NCBI GenBank assembly: GCA_013396655.1
Contig: WBMV01009285.1
Coordinates: forward strand, 277,980 to 341,979
Direction of reading: 5' to 3'
Origin: Campylorhamphus procurvoides
Taxonomy: Eukaryota; Chordata; Aves; Passeriformes; Dendrocolaptidae
DNA: 64,000 bases
Of the stretch, positions 24,756 to 38,175 are shown one piece after another (the first letter of the stretch is position 1; each line of letters starts with the position of its first letter). A model generated the notes under the pieces. That model ran no database searches and was not told the DNA's origin. It worked only from the letters and a program-made list of their open reading frames with translations. The position numbers and the translations under genes were made by a program.

Positions 24756-27700
24756 GGGGAGAGAGAGTGAAATCTAGGAAGAGTAGAAGAGCAAATGAAA
24801 ACTTAAGAAGAAGAAACAATGGCAGGGGAAGTCAGCTTGCAGGAAAGTCTGAGGCAGCTGGGTTTCCCACACAGGTGTGGGCCCAAATCTGAAGGAAACT
24901 GGCAAGCATACATCTAAAAAAGGAAACAGTGAGTTATCTCAGGATCTCAAGGAGCTGCCAGACTTACTGTGTTCTCCTTGTCTGCATAGTCAAGTGACAT
25001 ATGTAATTTGATAAAAATACTTTTATAGCACAGGACTCTAAAGAGATTTTATGAAGTGCAGGCTGCCGTTTACCAACATTCATGCCATAGTTCCCTATTC
25101 CTCATTGCAATATGCCCTATATGTTCTCCATAACCTCATTACCCCCATTCCACCACATGTCATCTCTTCTTCCATAATGCTCCCATCTCACTGCAATACT
25201 TCGGCTCCTCTGCATCCCCCACGGTACCTTCAGTGCTCCCTGCCCTAGTAACCTTTAGCATTTTCTTCACCACAACCCAAATTTCACCTGTCACAATGCT
25301 TCAGACTCCCCTATTTTTGTCTCACCCTCCAGCTGGACAAGAGGCAACATAAGCAGCAGCGTGAACAGAAACTAAAAGAATGCTGATCAGAGAGCTCACA
25401 TTTTAAGAAGGACATTTTTTCAGACTGGCCAACCTGTTGTTGCCTTTCAGATGGTGAATGTGACAAACAGTTTTGGAGTACACATGCTATACAGGTCTGT
25501 ATAACACTGTGTACATGCTCACAGATAGAAAGGAATACACGACGTCTGTTGCTTTTACTTCTTCGCCACACGTGCACACACCTTGAACGTATTTGTACAA
25601 AATAAATACAAGTGCCCACTGAGCCTCTCACTGAAGAAAAGTGGCAAACAAGTGTTACTCACAATGCTGGACGCAGGCAGAAACAAAAAATTACAGCTAC
25701 AAGCAAGTGGGTAGTCTTTAGCTATAAGCAAAGGTAAATGTATCCCTATAAATCGTCAACAGCATCAGGGAGAAACCTACTTCCATGTTCTAAGTATTAT
25801 AGACATCTGGGATAAAATATTTTATGCCTGGTTTTGCCTTTGGTACATAAAGACTTCAGTTGACCTCATTTTCCTGTGTGAAGCTTTTCTCATCTGCAGA
25901 AAGTTGACCCCAAAGTAATCATTAAAAAAAATCAATTTGTCCATTCTCTTCCCAGCATTTGCTGCTGTAAGGGTTGTTCTCAGCAGATACTGAACCATTT
26001 ATCCTTCCCAATTTACCATTCTGTTCTTTTTGGATAGTCGTGGCACTTCTATCTATATCCTTTATGTCCAGAAAATGAAAGAATATATCTACTTAAAACC
26101 CAGTCATTACATGTTCATAAACCAGGCTATCCATAAATTTCCCACCCCTTTATGTGCACCCAAATTTGCAGTCAAAGCCCACCACTTCAAATCTAATTTC
26201 ATCTGACTCAGCATAAATTCACCTTGTAATCTAAGGTGATGGTTGTCTCCCACACCCTAACCTCAGATGTTGCTTGCAACCTCTCCCTCTTGTAGCACTG
26301 GTGCTCAGAAGGGTGTGTGGCGTACCATATTTGTTGGTTAAAGGAAAAAACACTGTCATGACTTCCATTTGTATATTATGAAAAACAAGAGGCACATAAG
26401 CCATGACACTTGGAAATTCGTTACCCAGGATCATAAGCAACCTGATGAGGAAGCATCCTAATCCAAAGGTGTGGTTAGGGCACAGTGGCATGCTGGGCCA
26501 CTTTAGGAATGCATACTTGCCCACAGCCACACTTCCAGGCTGTTTTTCAAGATGGCCTAGCTTTGCCAAGAGTATGGATATGTCCAGGAAAGCTGTGGCA
26601 AAATTCAGCTATAAAGCCAGCCTTTCCTTTAAAACATAGTCAGGTACCACCAACTTCCACACTTAAGCATAAAAGAAACTACGAAGATTCCTACAGAATC
26701 AATGAGCAAAAATTGGAACAGACCAACATTTAAAACAAAACACCAAAACAGATAAAAAAATAGTAATTTAAAAAAATTATATCAAAGGAAAAAAGCTGGC
26801 ACCTTCTTAGACTCTTTGCCATGGAGTAAATTAAAATTCCTCACATGAAAATCTACAAATGGTTTCTTGTAACATTCAGTGCTGTCCAGCTACTCTTCTG
26901 GGTCCCCACCAGGTCTTTTCTGCTGAAGCTCTTTGACAGCGCTTTTGTGTACCAGTGTGCCAGTTTATTTTCTGTCAGATCTTTTTTTCCTGACATAAGG
27001 CTGAAAGCTTGTTGCTTCCTCTGTAATAAACATCTGTCTCCAAACCTACATGTCATACAGTCCAACAATGTAAATGCAAGCACTGTTTCAAAATTCACAT
27101 GAATATGTGTTTTTAAGGATGTTAAATACAGTATAAAAAACAGCCAAATAATGTGTGTTGCTTTTTCAATTTCTTCACTGTTGAAATGAAACCTCAGCAG
27201 CAGCATATCACATGTGTTTGTGCGTATTACAGACCACATGTGCAGGCAACATGAGGTTTGCAGCTGCCAGCAGTCTGATCAAAAAAAATCTAAGCAAAGT
27301 GAATGAAATACTGCTTTTTAAGATGGGGATGAGTCTGTTAGTGACAACTCAACTTTCTTCATCCAGGCCATATGGGTTTATATTATCAGCTCTTCAGAGG
27401 ATTCTTGGATCTAAATTAGACTACAAAGAAGGTCATTTTCTGTGACTCATTTGTGCCAAGCAGGGAAATCATTTCCTCTCTTGATATACATGATAGCTTT
27501 CTCTTGGGAGGAAACAGAGTATAAGAAGCTTTCTAATCTCCTTTTGCATTATGCAAGAAACTAACAAAATAGGAACCTTCTATCCCCAGGGTAGCACAAA
27601 GCTGCTACCTATATTTATGCAAAGGAACAACATATTTAAGACAAATCTAAGGAAATACCACAGCAATAAAAAAACAAGACAGTGATCTGATGACTGAGCA

Positions 27701-29718
27701 AGATACTGTAGTTGAATTTTAGGAAGGCTTAGGCAGTTTTGACTAGTAATACCTGTACCAGGCCTAAAGGCAGCTACTATCCATATAGAGATGCTGCATG
27801 GTATGACTACTCTATGCTGACTTGGGTGACCCAATAAACATTTATCGTTGGCAGAGTGAGGGGAGAAGCAAAGCTGTCTTTGTGAATGCCTCTGCTTCCT
27901 ATTCCCTGACTGAGCAGTAAATTCAGCCCTTGCAGTGATAACTTTCACAGTAGGATAGTAAAAGTAATCAGGTATTTTTGCTCCTGAAGTCCTAGAACCA
28001 ACTGACTGGTCAGAAAAAGGCTGCAGCCCTTCCCCCAGTCTCCACGCATAATGAAGTATGGCAGAAATACACTATCCAAGTAGGAAATTAAGATTGAATC
28101 TGTGATTACCTGTCTCTCCAAAGGCTAAGAGTTTGCATCTGATGTAGCTACAGAGGAATGGAGAAACAGTAATGAAATCGCTTGTATGATTAGTCTGGCA
28201 GAAAAATATGGCCATTACATTAAATGAAAGAAGGAAAGAAAGAGAATAATGGCAAGAAGCATTTAGTTAGCAAAATGTCAGCAGCAGTGACAAGAAAACA
28301 CAAATTTCACAATAATACTAGTAGTAGTGACAAAGTTTAATTGAAGGAGAAACATGGGAAAGAGCAGACATTACTGAGATGGTTGTTACTGAACTCTGTG
28401 TGTGTACCAGTATATATGCATGCATGGTACACTCACACACTGGATAAAAATAGATCTGTGCAACGGAGTCAGGAAAACGAGGGATTGCTCTGCAGTTATT
28501 GTGCTTAAGGAAAGCAATGATCTTCACTGTGACCCCTGGCTAAAGGAAGAAAAGCATGTCTACCTGTTTTTCTTACTGCTTGCCTTTTCAAAAAATCCTA
28601 CATTTTTGCTGCTTGTTGCTGGAACACTGGGCCAGGAAGAGGCCAGAAGGGGGAAAAGAAAAACGGCTTTAATTACAGGAAAAAGGGGCCAGTGAGAACT
28701 GGTTGTTACAATAGCTGAGACAATACAACTAATTTTCATGTTATATGTTTTTAGCATTTTTGTCTTTTTTATAAAGAACACTTTGCTCTTTCAATTCTTG
28801 TTCATCACTTCTAAAAATCTGTCAGTCTAGCATCCTCCTAAAATAAGTAACTATGTTAAAATCCAAGTCATTTCAGCAGCAAGCACAGAACGTTCAGGAT
28901 TCTGATGAAGTTTACCAACATGAAATACCTTCTGGTCAAACTCATAGAAGCATTGTGTTCTGGGTCATATCTGCTTTACTTGAGCCTATAAACTTTGCTT
29001 TCCTATTAAGGAACAAATCCCTTTATCCTTCCATAAAAGAGTATAATGTAATAAAACTGCATTAAGATCTTATGGAAAAACAAAATAAAACCCGAATCCA
29101 AACCAAAACACTAAAACCCCCAGTGATTATGTACAAGGATGAAACATGGTGAATTTTACTGCAGTTTAACAAGTATGCATCTATTCTCATCTCTCCCACA
29201 TTAGCCTTTTGAGAAACTGCTAAGTGAAAACAGCAAATAATCTTGAGAAAGAAAAACTGAGCAGCAATGGGAACTACTTTTTAAAAAACACTGGCTATTG
29301 CTGTTTACAATAAACATGTGGTTATGCAAACAGGCATACAAAGAAGAATATTTCATGAGTCATTGCATATTGGCAGCCATAATCATCATTTTCATATCTT
29401 CTTTGCTTTTATGTCATCAGCTCATCTGCAGTCTTCTCTGTTCTTTATTAGTGCAACAAGATAGGACTCCATCCTTACTCTCCAACTCCAAGACAAAGCT
29501 TTGAACCCCCTCAATTTAGCAGCATCAGTAGTATCTCTTCTGAGGGGACTGCAAGAGGAGCTTTTACCCCTTCTTCTCCCTCTTATCCACCCTAGGGGAT
29601 TGTATTGTTGGCCAGAGAGAAGCTTTGCATAATTCATCCACAACCAGTGCCACAGAGCTATCCCACATGCTGCCGTAAACCTTGAATAGACTTTTCCATA
29701 TAGTCACGTGTTTACTGT

Positions 29719-29895
29719 GGGTCAGATCCTGTGGTCTTCCACTTGCTCAAATACCCCATTGAAGCCAATTCTGGAAGGTCAACTTGCAAATGCCACCCTC
29801 TCTCTGTGTGGTGAATAGCTCCCATTGAACCCACTGGGATTACTCATGTGTGTGAGTAACTACCAACAAGAGCAAAAGGAGCAAAATCTGGTCCT
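29719..29895. mobile_element. Probable fossil palindromic DNA transposon (MITE-like), second copy type
   Basis: The left end reads GGTCAGATCCTGTGG and the right end CAAAATCTGGTCCTC, an imperfect terminal inverted repeat. Inside are CCCATTGAAGCCAAT and CCCATTGAACCCACTGGG, then TTACTCATGTGTGTGAGTAA. These are landmarks of an old amniote palindromic element that is usually seen with CCCATTGAAGTCAATGGG at its centre. The family assignment is inference. Confidence 0.45.
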
Positions 29896-31220
29896 CATTA
29901 GGGACAGCCAATCTGAAAAAAACCCTCCATCAGTCAGTCTTACCACTCAGGCAGAGCAACTCTGCTGATGAGAAGCTACCTAGCAAAGGCAGCGTGGCAC
30001 AATTTGGCACTATATGTTAGCATGTAATTCTTTAAAGCAGTGGTTAATTATCCAGGCATGATTACATGGAGGAGTTCTCTCCCACCACAGTTCATGAGCA
30101 AAGATAATCTTATACCATGAAACACTATTACCCAGATGGTTATTTGGAGGTTTTTGGAATAGAAGCAATTTCTCTGATCTGGGAGATAAAATAAAAATCA
30201 AAGCTGAATTTAAAAATAAAAACCATACCACACTTGATTCCCAAGTATTTAATTACATATTATCATGGGTAACTACAAATACACTACAATGATGCCATCT
30301 TACTTTATTACTGCTGGAAACACATTTATAGCCACTATATCATGTGTAGATTTAAGTCAATATCTGAATAAACAGTCTGGAAAACACATCATTTGTACCC
30401 AGATTTCGTTACTAGCATGATTATCATCTGCCACCTGCAGGAAATAGCTGTAATATTGCAACTAAGTTCCACAGATGGAAGGTCTGGTCACTCATGGAAC
30501 AAGTAAAAATGTCAAATAGCAAAATATTCTCCTTGTACCCAGGAGCTTATTCCTCTTGCACCCAGTGGGAAAGTTTAATTTGCCCTGGGGGTATTTGTGT
30601 CCATTCACAGGGAAGCACATGACTTTGTTTAAACAAACAGGAGTTTAATTTGCTATTGACGATAGCAAATAGACATATTTTCCTGTGTCTGACCAGAAGG
30701 CAAGGTATAGTCTGAAACTAGCACACCCAGCTAATCCCATCTCAGCCTGGCATAGCTGTCCTGCTACTCTGCTGGAAATGGCATGATTGCAGGTCCTCCT
30801 GCATCATCCCCACAAAGGATTTCTTCCTGTATTAATATAGTCTAGCACTGTCTTTGAGCCTCATTTGAAGAGGTTGGCCATTCTGGCTTTATAGTGGCTC
30901 ATAAAACCCTCAAGGAGAACAAAACCTGCCCATTCAAGATATGCTCCTATTCAAAAAACAGACAAGGAGAGGGTTTAGATGAGGCATTCCACAGAGCGCC
31001 AGAATCTTGTACCTCGCTTCCTTTGTGCCAGGAAACCAGAGTAAGTAATCCAAATAAGGCAGATGCTAAATCCAAAGGCAGCACTGCAAGACTGGTCTTC
31101 CTTGTCCATTGCATGGAACAGGCTAAAGACTAGCAGGACATGCAGGTAAGACCAGCAGTTCTTGTCAGAGTGCTGGCATACTGTGTGACTGGCTAATCAC
31201 AGGACTAATTGTATTGGTGT

Positions 31221-31330
31221 CATTTTGCAGTTGGCAGGTCTCTCCAAGCCAGTGGGGAGAATGAGACAGGTGCCACGAGAGTAGAGATTCAGACCTTTTT
31301 TTTTCCCCCCAGAATCAAACCCAGGACCTT
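31221..31330 (-). repeat. Possible MIR SINE relic, minus strand
   Basis: On the plus strand CATTTTGCAGTTGG is followed, at about the distance seen in MIR, by GAATCAAACCCAGGACCTT. These resemble the reversed MIR core (CATTTTACAGATGAGG ... GATTCGAACCCAGG). The region between is poorly conserved and includes a T9 run. Confidence 0.35.
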
Positions 31331-33429
31331 AAACAATGGATTTTTGTGTGCCCGATAGGTTTAGAAGAACAGCCCAGGGTTAGTGTTTAGATAGTGCTTG
31401 CATCCAGGGAAACAGTGCCTTTCTCTGTATACCTTTCAATTATTTCTGAGGTCAAAGAAGGAGAATTAAAAATCGAGATGAAGAATAGAAAATGAAGATT
31501 GAGAATAAAAATGAAGTGATTTTTGAAGATTATCCAGGCCTATGGAATGTACTGGAGGAAGAAAAAGAGAATACACATCCCAGGACCTAAAAAAATACTA
31601 ATTATTTCCTCATTTTCTCCACTCACTTGTTTTAGCCATTATAAAGCAATCAGCTGTTTATAGCAGTAAGTAATATCAGCCCTGAAAAGCAACATAAAAG
31701 AATCTAAAACACTGAGCCACACATTGGCAAGAATTAAGGTGGGCCTCTCCTGCCACATGCCTCCTGCAGAGGGGAAGAGCCAGGCCTGCCCAAGGTGTCA
31801 GTGCTGGGCAGGAGCATCATGTCCCGCTGCAGTGTCCAGCATTCGCTCCAGGAATACTGACCACAGCCCATTCCCATGGCACCAGTGCACCACCATGCCC
31901 CCACCTACACAGAACAAGGTTTCTTTCAGCATTTGCTTTCAGTCAAAGGCCTCTGTTGCCTCACAGTGCTTTTTCTTTCCTAAGAGGTAGCTGTGCTTCA
32001 GACTCCTCGAGTTTTCTCCCCTGTGCTGCTCTCAGGGGGCTGACAGCTCTCTTACAGCAATGTGGTCTCTCCCTATATGTGAGGACAAGGGGCCCTCATT
32101 GCAGCTGCAAATTCAGCTATGCCTTGTGCAGACAAGTTGGCTAAGATTTGCTCCTATAAAGCCTGGCAAGGGTCTGAGGCAAAGACCCCCAAGTGTAAAA
32201 CCTACCAGCCACAGAATAAGCAACACCCCTTTCCCCAGCCTGCCCGCGGGCAGAAGTCTGACCCCTTCACCAGAGCCATTGCTGCAGTGATGTTTGTACC
32301 CAGGGGGGCACATGGCTGAACCCAGACACTTCCCTTGGAGCTTATGGGCTGGCCAGGACAATTCACTCAGCCCTCTGTCCCAGGACACACTGGCCTCTGG
32401 CTGTGAACCAGCTGTTCAGCAGCAAGAGCCTGTCCCACCCAGTTACCTTCTCCAGGACCAAACCAGGATGGGGTTACCCAGAAAGCACTCCCCTCCTCAG
32501 GCAGAGGTGGGGGACAGGGCCCTGGCCTTATCTGTGTGTACAGACTCCTTAGCAGCCATGCAGAGAGACCAGCCTTCCTCAGAAAGCTAAGGACTGCTGC
32601 ACAGGTAAACAGACCTCGTAGCAGGAGCCCAGTCAATTGCTAGGCAGCCCTGTCCTGTCCAGTCCTCTCCTCTCCCTCTGTGCCCTCCTCCCCTGTTAAA
32701 ACCAGTGAGGAGAATTAGCTGTCAGCACTAGCCTACTTGGCATTTTTACTGTAGATTAAGGAAATTTCAGATTTTACCAAACATGGTCCAAAAGATTTAA
32801 TACTGTGTATGTAGATATAAACACATGTATAGATAAATAGAACTCTGTGTGATTATGGCAATGTTTTTCCCTTCCTCTTCCTCTCTTTCCACCCCCTTTC
32901 CCTTCTCTCAATTTCTCAGACAATAAGTGGGAAACAACCTTTTTTTTTCTTTCCCCAGCCAAAAATTAATTCTTGCTCAAAGCTTCCAGAAAGGGTCAAG
33001 TCTAAAGGAAGCATCTGGTAAATCTGCTTTTGTATTTCAGTGGGAGCCATAGCCCTCACGTCCCCTCCCTTTGCACCACCCAGCACAACAAGCACTTGTG
33101 CCACACTGGGCAGGGTTTGCTCTGCTGCACACATGTGCACAAAGATACCCTTGGCATGACTGCAGGCAGCCCTTGGATGGAAGCAGCTAGGTATGCTGCA
33201 TGCACAGACAGAGCAGATCCCGCTCATCCCAGCAGGGTGTTCCAGTTGCTATTTTTATCCCCCTAAGTACAGATGGACTTTTGCGGGTAGTTTGCTTGTG
33301 AGTTTTAGGATAAGGGGGTTGTGCTTGCAGGGTCAATGTCACAGCCCTGGATCCTATCATGTAACATACTGAACTGCCAAAAAAAAATTGGCTTCTCCCA
33401 GCACATCCAGAGACAGGCAATGAATGGAG

Positions 33430-33530
33430 GGAGATTGGGCCTGATCCTCAAACATACTCAAAACTGACTCCAGTCCTGTGGTACAGTCTGTGCATGTGCT
33501 CAAAGTCAGTCAGGGTAAAACACTTCACAA
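33430..33530. mobile_element. Possible half-copy of an old palindromic DNA transposon
   Basis: It starts GGGCCTGATCCTCAAACATA, similar to the end of the 29.7 kb element, and continues with GTGCATGTGCTCAAAGTCAG. Only one end is recognisable. Confidence 0.3.
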
Positions 33531-35658
33531 AGTTTGATATTGCCACAACTCTAAAATAGCCAGGAAAACTGTCAGCAATAAAACTCCAGGACTTACTTTC
33601 CTCTTTGTACATATGGAAAAGCTTTCAAGACTTAGAAATTGCACACTCAGTCTGTTGCATTTACTTACTAAATATACAATGTTCACAGCAAATGAAAGAA
33701 GAGGCACTTTAGTCACGGTGAGCAACAGCACCTCCAAAAATATGATCTGCATGGGGTGTGCAGTGGCAGAAGAATCATCTCTTTTAGCTTATTCCGTAAC
33801 TGGCCAGTAAGCATGAGCAGTCCCTGTGGCTGGCAGCTCATGACCCAGCCCAAGCCCTTCTGCTGGCAAGGACAGTGGGAGAGGAAAGGGCAGTGACTCA
33901 CTAACCTTGCAACATAGATCAAGGGGGATGTAGCTCAAGAATCAAATTCCTAGCAGCAATACCACTTTACAGCCCTATATATTGTATGAACAGGTTTGCT
34001 TTAAAATCAGACCAAAACAACAGAGGGATTAAAAAACAAACCCAGAAACCTATAGAAGTCATAGAGTGCTGAGATCTTCACTGAGCAGCTCAGCACACTC
34101 CCAAGATTACCACATCAGCAAGGTAGTCTTGCTCTTATGCTGTAGAAAACACAATTCGTTCTGCTGTGTGTAAAAGCGGAATGTGTCTTGATACACAGAG
34201 GAAAAGGCATTTTTTGCAAAAATATTCTTACATTCACCATCTACTTCTTTCTCATCTATTCTTCAGCAAGTACTTTTTGCTATTAAGAAGTTACATGCAA
34301 GTATTTCTGCACAGAATGTGGAAATTCCTATGGCTCTAGCTTCATAAAATTGTATACAAAATAAAAATTTCCTAAGTATCTGCTTTATCTTGTAGAGATA
34401 GTAGGTCCAATCTGCCAGTTTGTTAAGAATACTTCACAAGACTGCTTTGACTAAGCAGTGAAACACCACTCTGAAGAAACACCTGGTATAGCTGTAAGTT
34501 TAGACTGTGAAATTAGAACCAGAGGTAGGACCTGTTGTTCCTGTCTTCCAGCACCATCTTCTGACTGAAGAGACCTGCTGGGCCTGAGGTAGCTCAACAC
34601 AAAGACAGCCAATTTTGAAACTGTTGAGTTTTGCTTTACTTGTCTCAAAATAAAACAAAGCTCAGCAACAACAAAATGCCCCCCACAGAACCCAATTTAG
34701 AATGAATGAATATATGGTGCACAGTTTCTGAGAGTAGAAAGAGAATAGGCAACCACAGAGGAAGTTTAAAAACACTTCCCTTCTGTCACAGATTTTAATT
34801 CAGAAGCAGCTGGAAGCCCATTCCAGGTGATTTCAATTTCTTAGAGGGCCATGTTTCCATAAATGTCAGAGGGTAAGTTTTCCTGATGTTTTAAGGGCTC
34901 CATCAAAATCAGTGAGAAGATAATGATAACAGTGCCCTTTGTAGCATTCCATAACAGCAGCATTCAAAAAACCAAGGCAAGAGCCTGGCAAGTATTTCTA
35001 TTTGTTCAAGAGCAAAATTTAATTTTATTACATACACAGATTCTATATATGTGTTTGAAAAAATGCATTTTAATTCTGTACTCTTTATCATTTCTACTGA
35101 TATTCTCCACATCTTCCTGTTATTTTAACAGGAATTTAATAAGAACACAAGCAGCTGAAAAAAACCCACTCTTCAATTCCTTCCATAATTTGTCTGAAAA
35201 TAAGAGTATTTGCCTTAGAGCTCAAAATTACTATGTACCAAGGTTTTAATTATATATCTGCTTCCGTTGTTTAAACACCATTTCACACCAACTGTAATAA
35301 AAATCACACATCCTTATAACCAATCTTACTTTGCTACTGAAATGCAGAATTTTATCAAAATACATTTCAAAAGATCACTGGCCCTGAGTCTGTGTTGGGT
35401 AGTTGCGTGGTAGATGTGAGAGGTGTTGCTGCACCCCCATGAAACACTGTGTAAAAACAACCTGCACAAACAGCCTTGTGGTAAAATGGAATACCCCTTG
35501 GTCCATCCTTGTACAGACCCATTCTGGTTAGTGAATTTTGGTACTGTCTGGTAAGGGTTCTTTCCTTACTTCACAGAGCCTTTATACAGTGTGCATTATT
35601 CTACCTGCTTTAGAAGACCCATGACACCTGCAAACTGTAATTCAACTCTTCTCCTTAG

Positions 35659-35777
35659 GAATTACCGACCTTATCAAGAAAATGCATGAACCAAAAGGAA
35701 GTCCTTCAGCAGTCTACCAGACCCAGCTTCAGGGGGCTCCGTACCATGGGAACAGAAACATCAAACGACCTGTGTGA
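35659..35777 (+). other. Candidate exon of an unrecognised plus-strand transcript
   Basis: A pyrimidine-rich tract ending TTCTCCTTAG forms a good splice acceptor. After it one frame stays open to a TGA at 35775 (reading LIKKMHEPKGSPSAVYQTQ, then LQGAPYHGNRNIKRPV) and a second frame stays open to 35811. The piece is less AT-rich than its surroundings. I do not recognise either peptide. No matching upstream exon or donor was identified, and two open frames at once weaken the coding claim. Alternatives are a non-coding RNA exon, an old repeat or chance. A possible polyadenylation motif AATAAA occurs only far downstream (36551), beyond a CR1 copy. Confidence 0.22.
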
Positions 35778-36244
35778 GCTCCCAAGTCACCTTCGGAGCA
35801 GGACAAGCTGATCTGGAATGAGCAGAAGCACCTTTTCTATTTTTGGGTGGGTCAGAGAAAACACCTTTGTCTGTTCACTTTCCTGCCAAACCTTGCCTGC
35901 CAAGAATGAAAACCAAGGTGGCCCTGTAGGAGAACCAGTTGTCAACCTGGTAAATAACTGGCTTTTGGAAGTCTGTTTGAGCTCTCCTTAGCAGTCACAT
36001 GACATGTAGATATAGAAAGGTGAAAAAGCTATTAAATTCCAGAACTATTTCAGTTTGAACATATTTGCTCTGGCTTTTGAAAAGAACATGCTTATAAATG
36101 AAAAAAAATGTTTTAAAAAACTTATTGCAGTGCAAAGGATGACACTTGGTGGGTTTGTTTGGAGCATTCCTGAGGTGTGCCACGCAATTCAAGACTCAGC
36201 AAATACAGCCCATTATACAATCCTTTACGTATTTGTAGGAATTA

Positions 36245-36471
36245 TTCATAGAATCATAGAAGGGTTTGGGTTGGAAGGGACCTTAAAGATTTTCTAGTTC
36301 CAAGCCCCCTGCCATGGGCACCTTCCACTAGACCAGGTTGCTCAAAGCCCCTTCCAGCCTGGCCTTGAACACTGCCAGGGATGGGCCATCCCCAGCTTCT
36401 CTGGGCAACCAGTTCCAGTTCCTCACCTCCCTAATAGTGAAGAATTTCTTTCTAATATCTGATCTTATTAA
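36245..36471 (-). mobile_element. CR1 LINE fragment, 3' end, minus strand
   Basis: It begins on the plus strand with the reversed CR1 tail (TCATAGAATCATAGAAGGGT), then TTGGGTTGGAAGGGACCTTA and CACTAGACCAGGTTGCTCAA. The minus-strand reading RSDIRKKFFTIREVRNWNWL is the well-known CR1 C-terminal stretch, which is often misannotated as a gene. The match fades after about 36471. Confidence 0.95.
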
Positions 36472-37325
36472 TGTGTTACACCAATGTCTTTCCTTCACCA
36501 GTGTGAGGTATGTGGCTAGTGAAATATAACTGGTAATCTTTTCTATATACAAATAAACTACTGTTTGGAATGCTTCGCTATAACATTCAGCTCTTGTTTG
36601 CTATTTGTTAAATGTATTGTTTGAAATGCTACCACCAGCTATTCATTCTTTTTCTGAGCAGTGATGCCATGACAACCCCCACGTGACCGGCTACAAGCAT
36701 ACCACAAGTCTCCAGGGCTTTGCTTTAAAAAAGACTCAGACTGGTATTACTCACCCTCTTTTTATTTTTATTTCTCTTTTAAAAAAGAAAACCAGTTTCA
36801 GAGATGCTGTATTTTGTGGAAGATGCATCAAGCCTACCAGCAATTCTATCCTGTGGCAACAAATATCTTCAGCTAAAATGGGACCAAGCAAAGTAGGAAG
36901 AACACAATAAAAGGGTAGGTACAACTGTTTGATAAAGAGCAGAGGCCTTCATGAAAGAATACTACACCTTTGTATTCATTCTTAACACTGTTGTGAAAGC
37001 TACAGATCAGCAATAACCTAGCAGAGACATGTTTTAACAATATCCAGCAAATATAGGTATAGCTTTTGTGTCTTTTTAGGGTTATCATAATGATGTTCAT
37101 CAAATTTAGAAGTGAAAAAGATTCAGTTACTCATTTGCTCCAGATCAGTAAAAATGCAGGACTGTGCTCTCTGCAAATTCCATAAATAGTGAATACCAAC
37201 AGTGATGGTTCAACTGTATTGCTACCTCAGGAAGATTGTATCACAATACAATTAGCTTTAATACAAAGAAATAGTTCTTCATTATTTCCAAACTGGGTCT
37301 GTTTCATTAACTGTATAAAAATATC

Positions 37326-37349
37326 TTCCTTCCTTCCTTCCTTCCTTCC
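37326..37349. repeat. (TTCC)6 tetranucleotide microsatellite
   Basis: Six perfect TTCC units ending in A; a likely polymorphic marker. Confidence 0.95.
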
Positions 37350-37444
37350 ATTGTTCCCATAATTTGACTTGCAGGTGGAAAAAAGTTAAAGATGAGGTAG
37401 AAAATTGTATTTGACATATTTCTCTAACTAAATTGACAATATTG

Positions 37445-37460
37445 AAATAAATAAATAAAT
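37445..37460. repeat. (AAAT)4 microsatellite
   Basis: Four AAAT units followed by TTATTT, which makes a short local palindrome. Confidence 0.9.
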
Positions 37461-38159
37461 TTATTTCTGTGTGAATTAACCTCAATGGATATTAGTCTGC
37501 CTATTTAAACAGTGGCTTTTTTTAAAGCAGGAAACTGATATTAGTGTAGCTGAAATACTCTTGGCATCCACTGTGCATCCAGAACTCTTTGTCCAGCATA
37601 GAATTTATATATACATAAGGTATTCAGGGGCCAAGAACAGAGGTTAGAGAACACCACAATATATAGTGAAGAAATGTATTTACAGAGGACAAAATATTTC
37701 CCATGACTTGACTGCTCTTGGATTAAACACAACTATTAATTTCTGAGTGCAAGGAAAGAGAAGGAATAACTATCATGTTGGGCAAAGGATGGCTTAGAAG
37801 GTGCAGAATTTTGTTTCCTATTAGAGGGTTCACACAAAGCAGTGACTAACAAGGTCTCCAGAGGCCAAAGAGCAGCCTTTTCAAGTGCCACTGTGTTGTC
37901 ACGCTGGAGCTCCTAAATTCCCATGCTGGTTGCCCAGAAATGTCACTGTGCCTTCTGCTGGCATGAACTCAGCCATGCTGCAGTGAACAGCAGCTACCAG
38001 AGCTGGGGTACCTGGGGCAAGCAGGGCAATTCAGCAGGTTATCCTGAATGACATAAACCCCTGTGGCACTGGCTGTGGCTCTGTCAAGAGAGACAGGAAT
38101 TGATTTTAAAAAACAAACTCTGTTTGGTGATGTGAAAGCTTTGCCTTGAAGGAACTCAC

Positions 38160-38175
38160 AAAAAAAAAAAAAAAA
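38160..38175. repeat. Poly-A tract
   Basis: An uninterrupted A run followed by GAACCAGAGC. No retrocopy is recognised to its left. Confidence 0.9.

Larger units (their letters stand above)
24241..36244. other. Upstream flank of RASA3, no recognised gene
   Basis: Non-coding, mostly AT-rich. It contains the CAAA repeat, the 29.7 kb and 33.4 kb transposon relics, a possible MIR and the exon-like segment at 35.66 kb. A somewhat GC-richer part (31700-33250) has several 60-100 codon frames on both strands but no recognised protein. Confidence 0.6.

Noticed and set aside
35659..35777. Idea that the exon-like segment is the end of CFAP97D2, a gene I recall near RASA3 in human
   Set aside because: I could not find the conserved CFAP97 domain reading anywhere upstream on the plus strand, and I do not remember the C-terminus well enough to match it.
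36328..36552. 74-codon minus-strand frame that looks like a protein
   Set aside because: It reads the CR1 3' region (FFTIREVRNWNWLPREAG), a common false gene in bird annotations.
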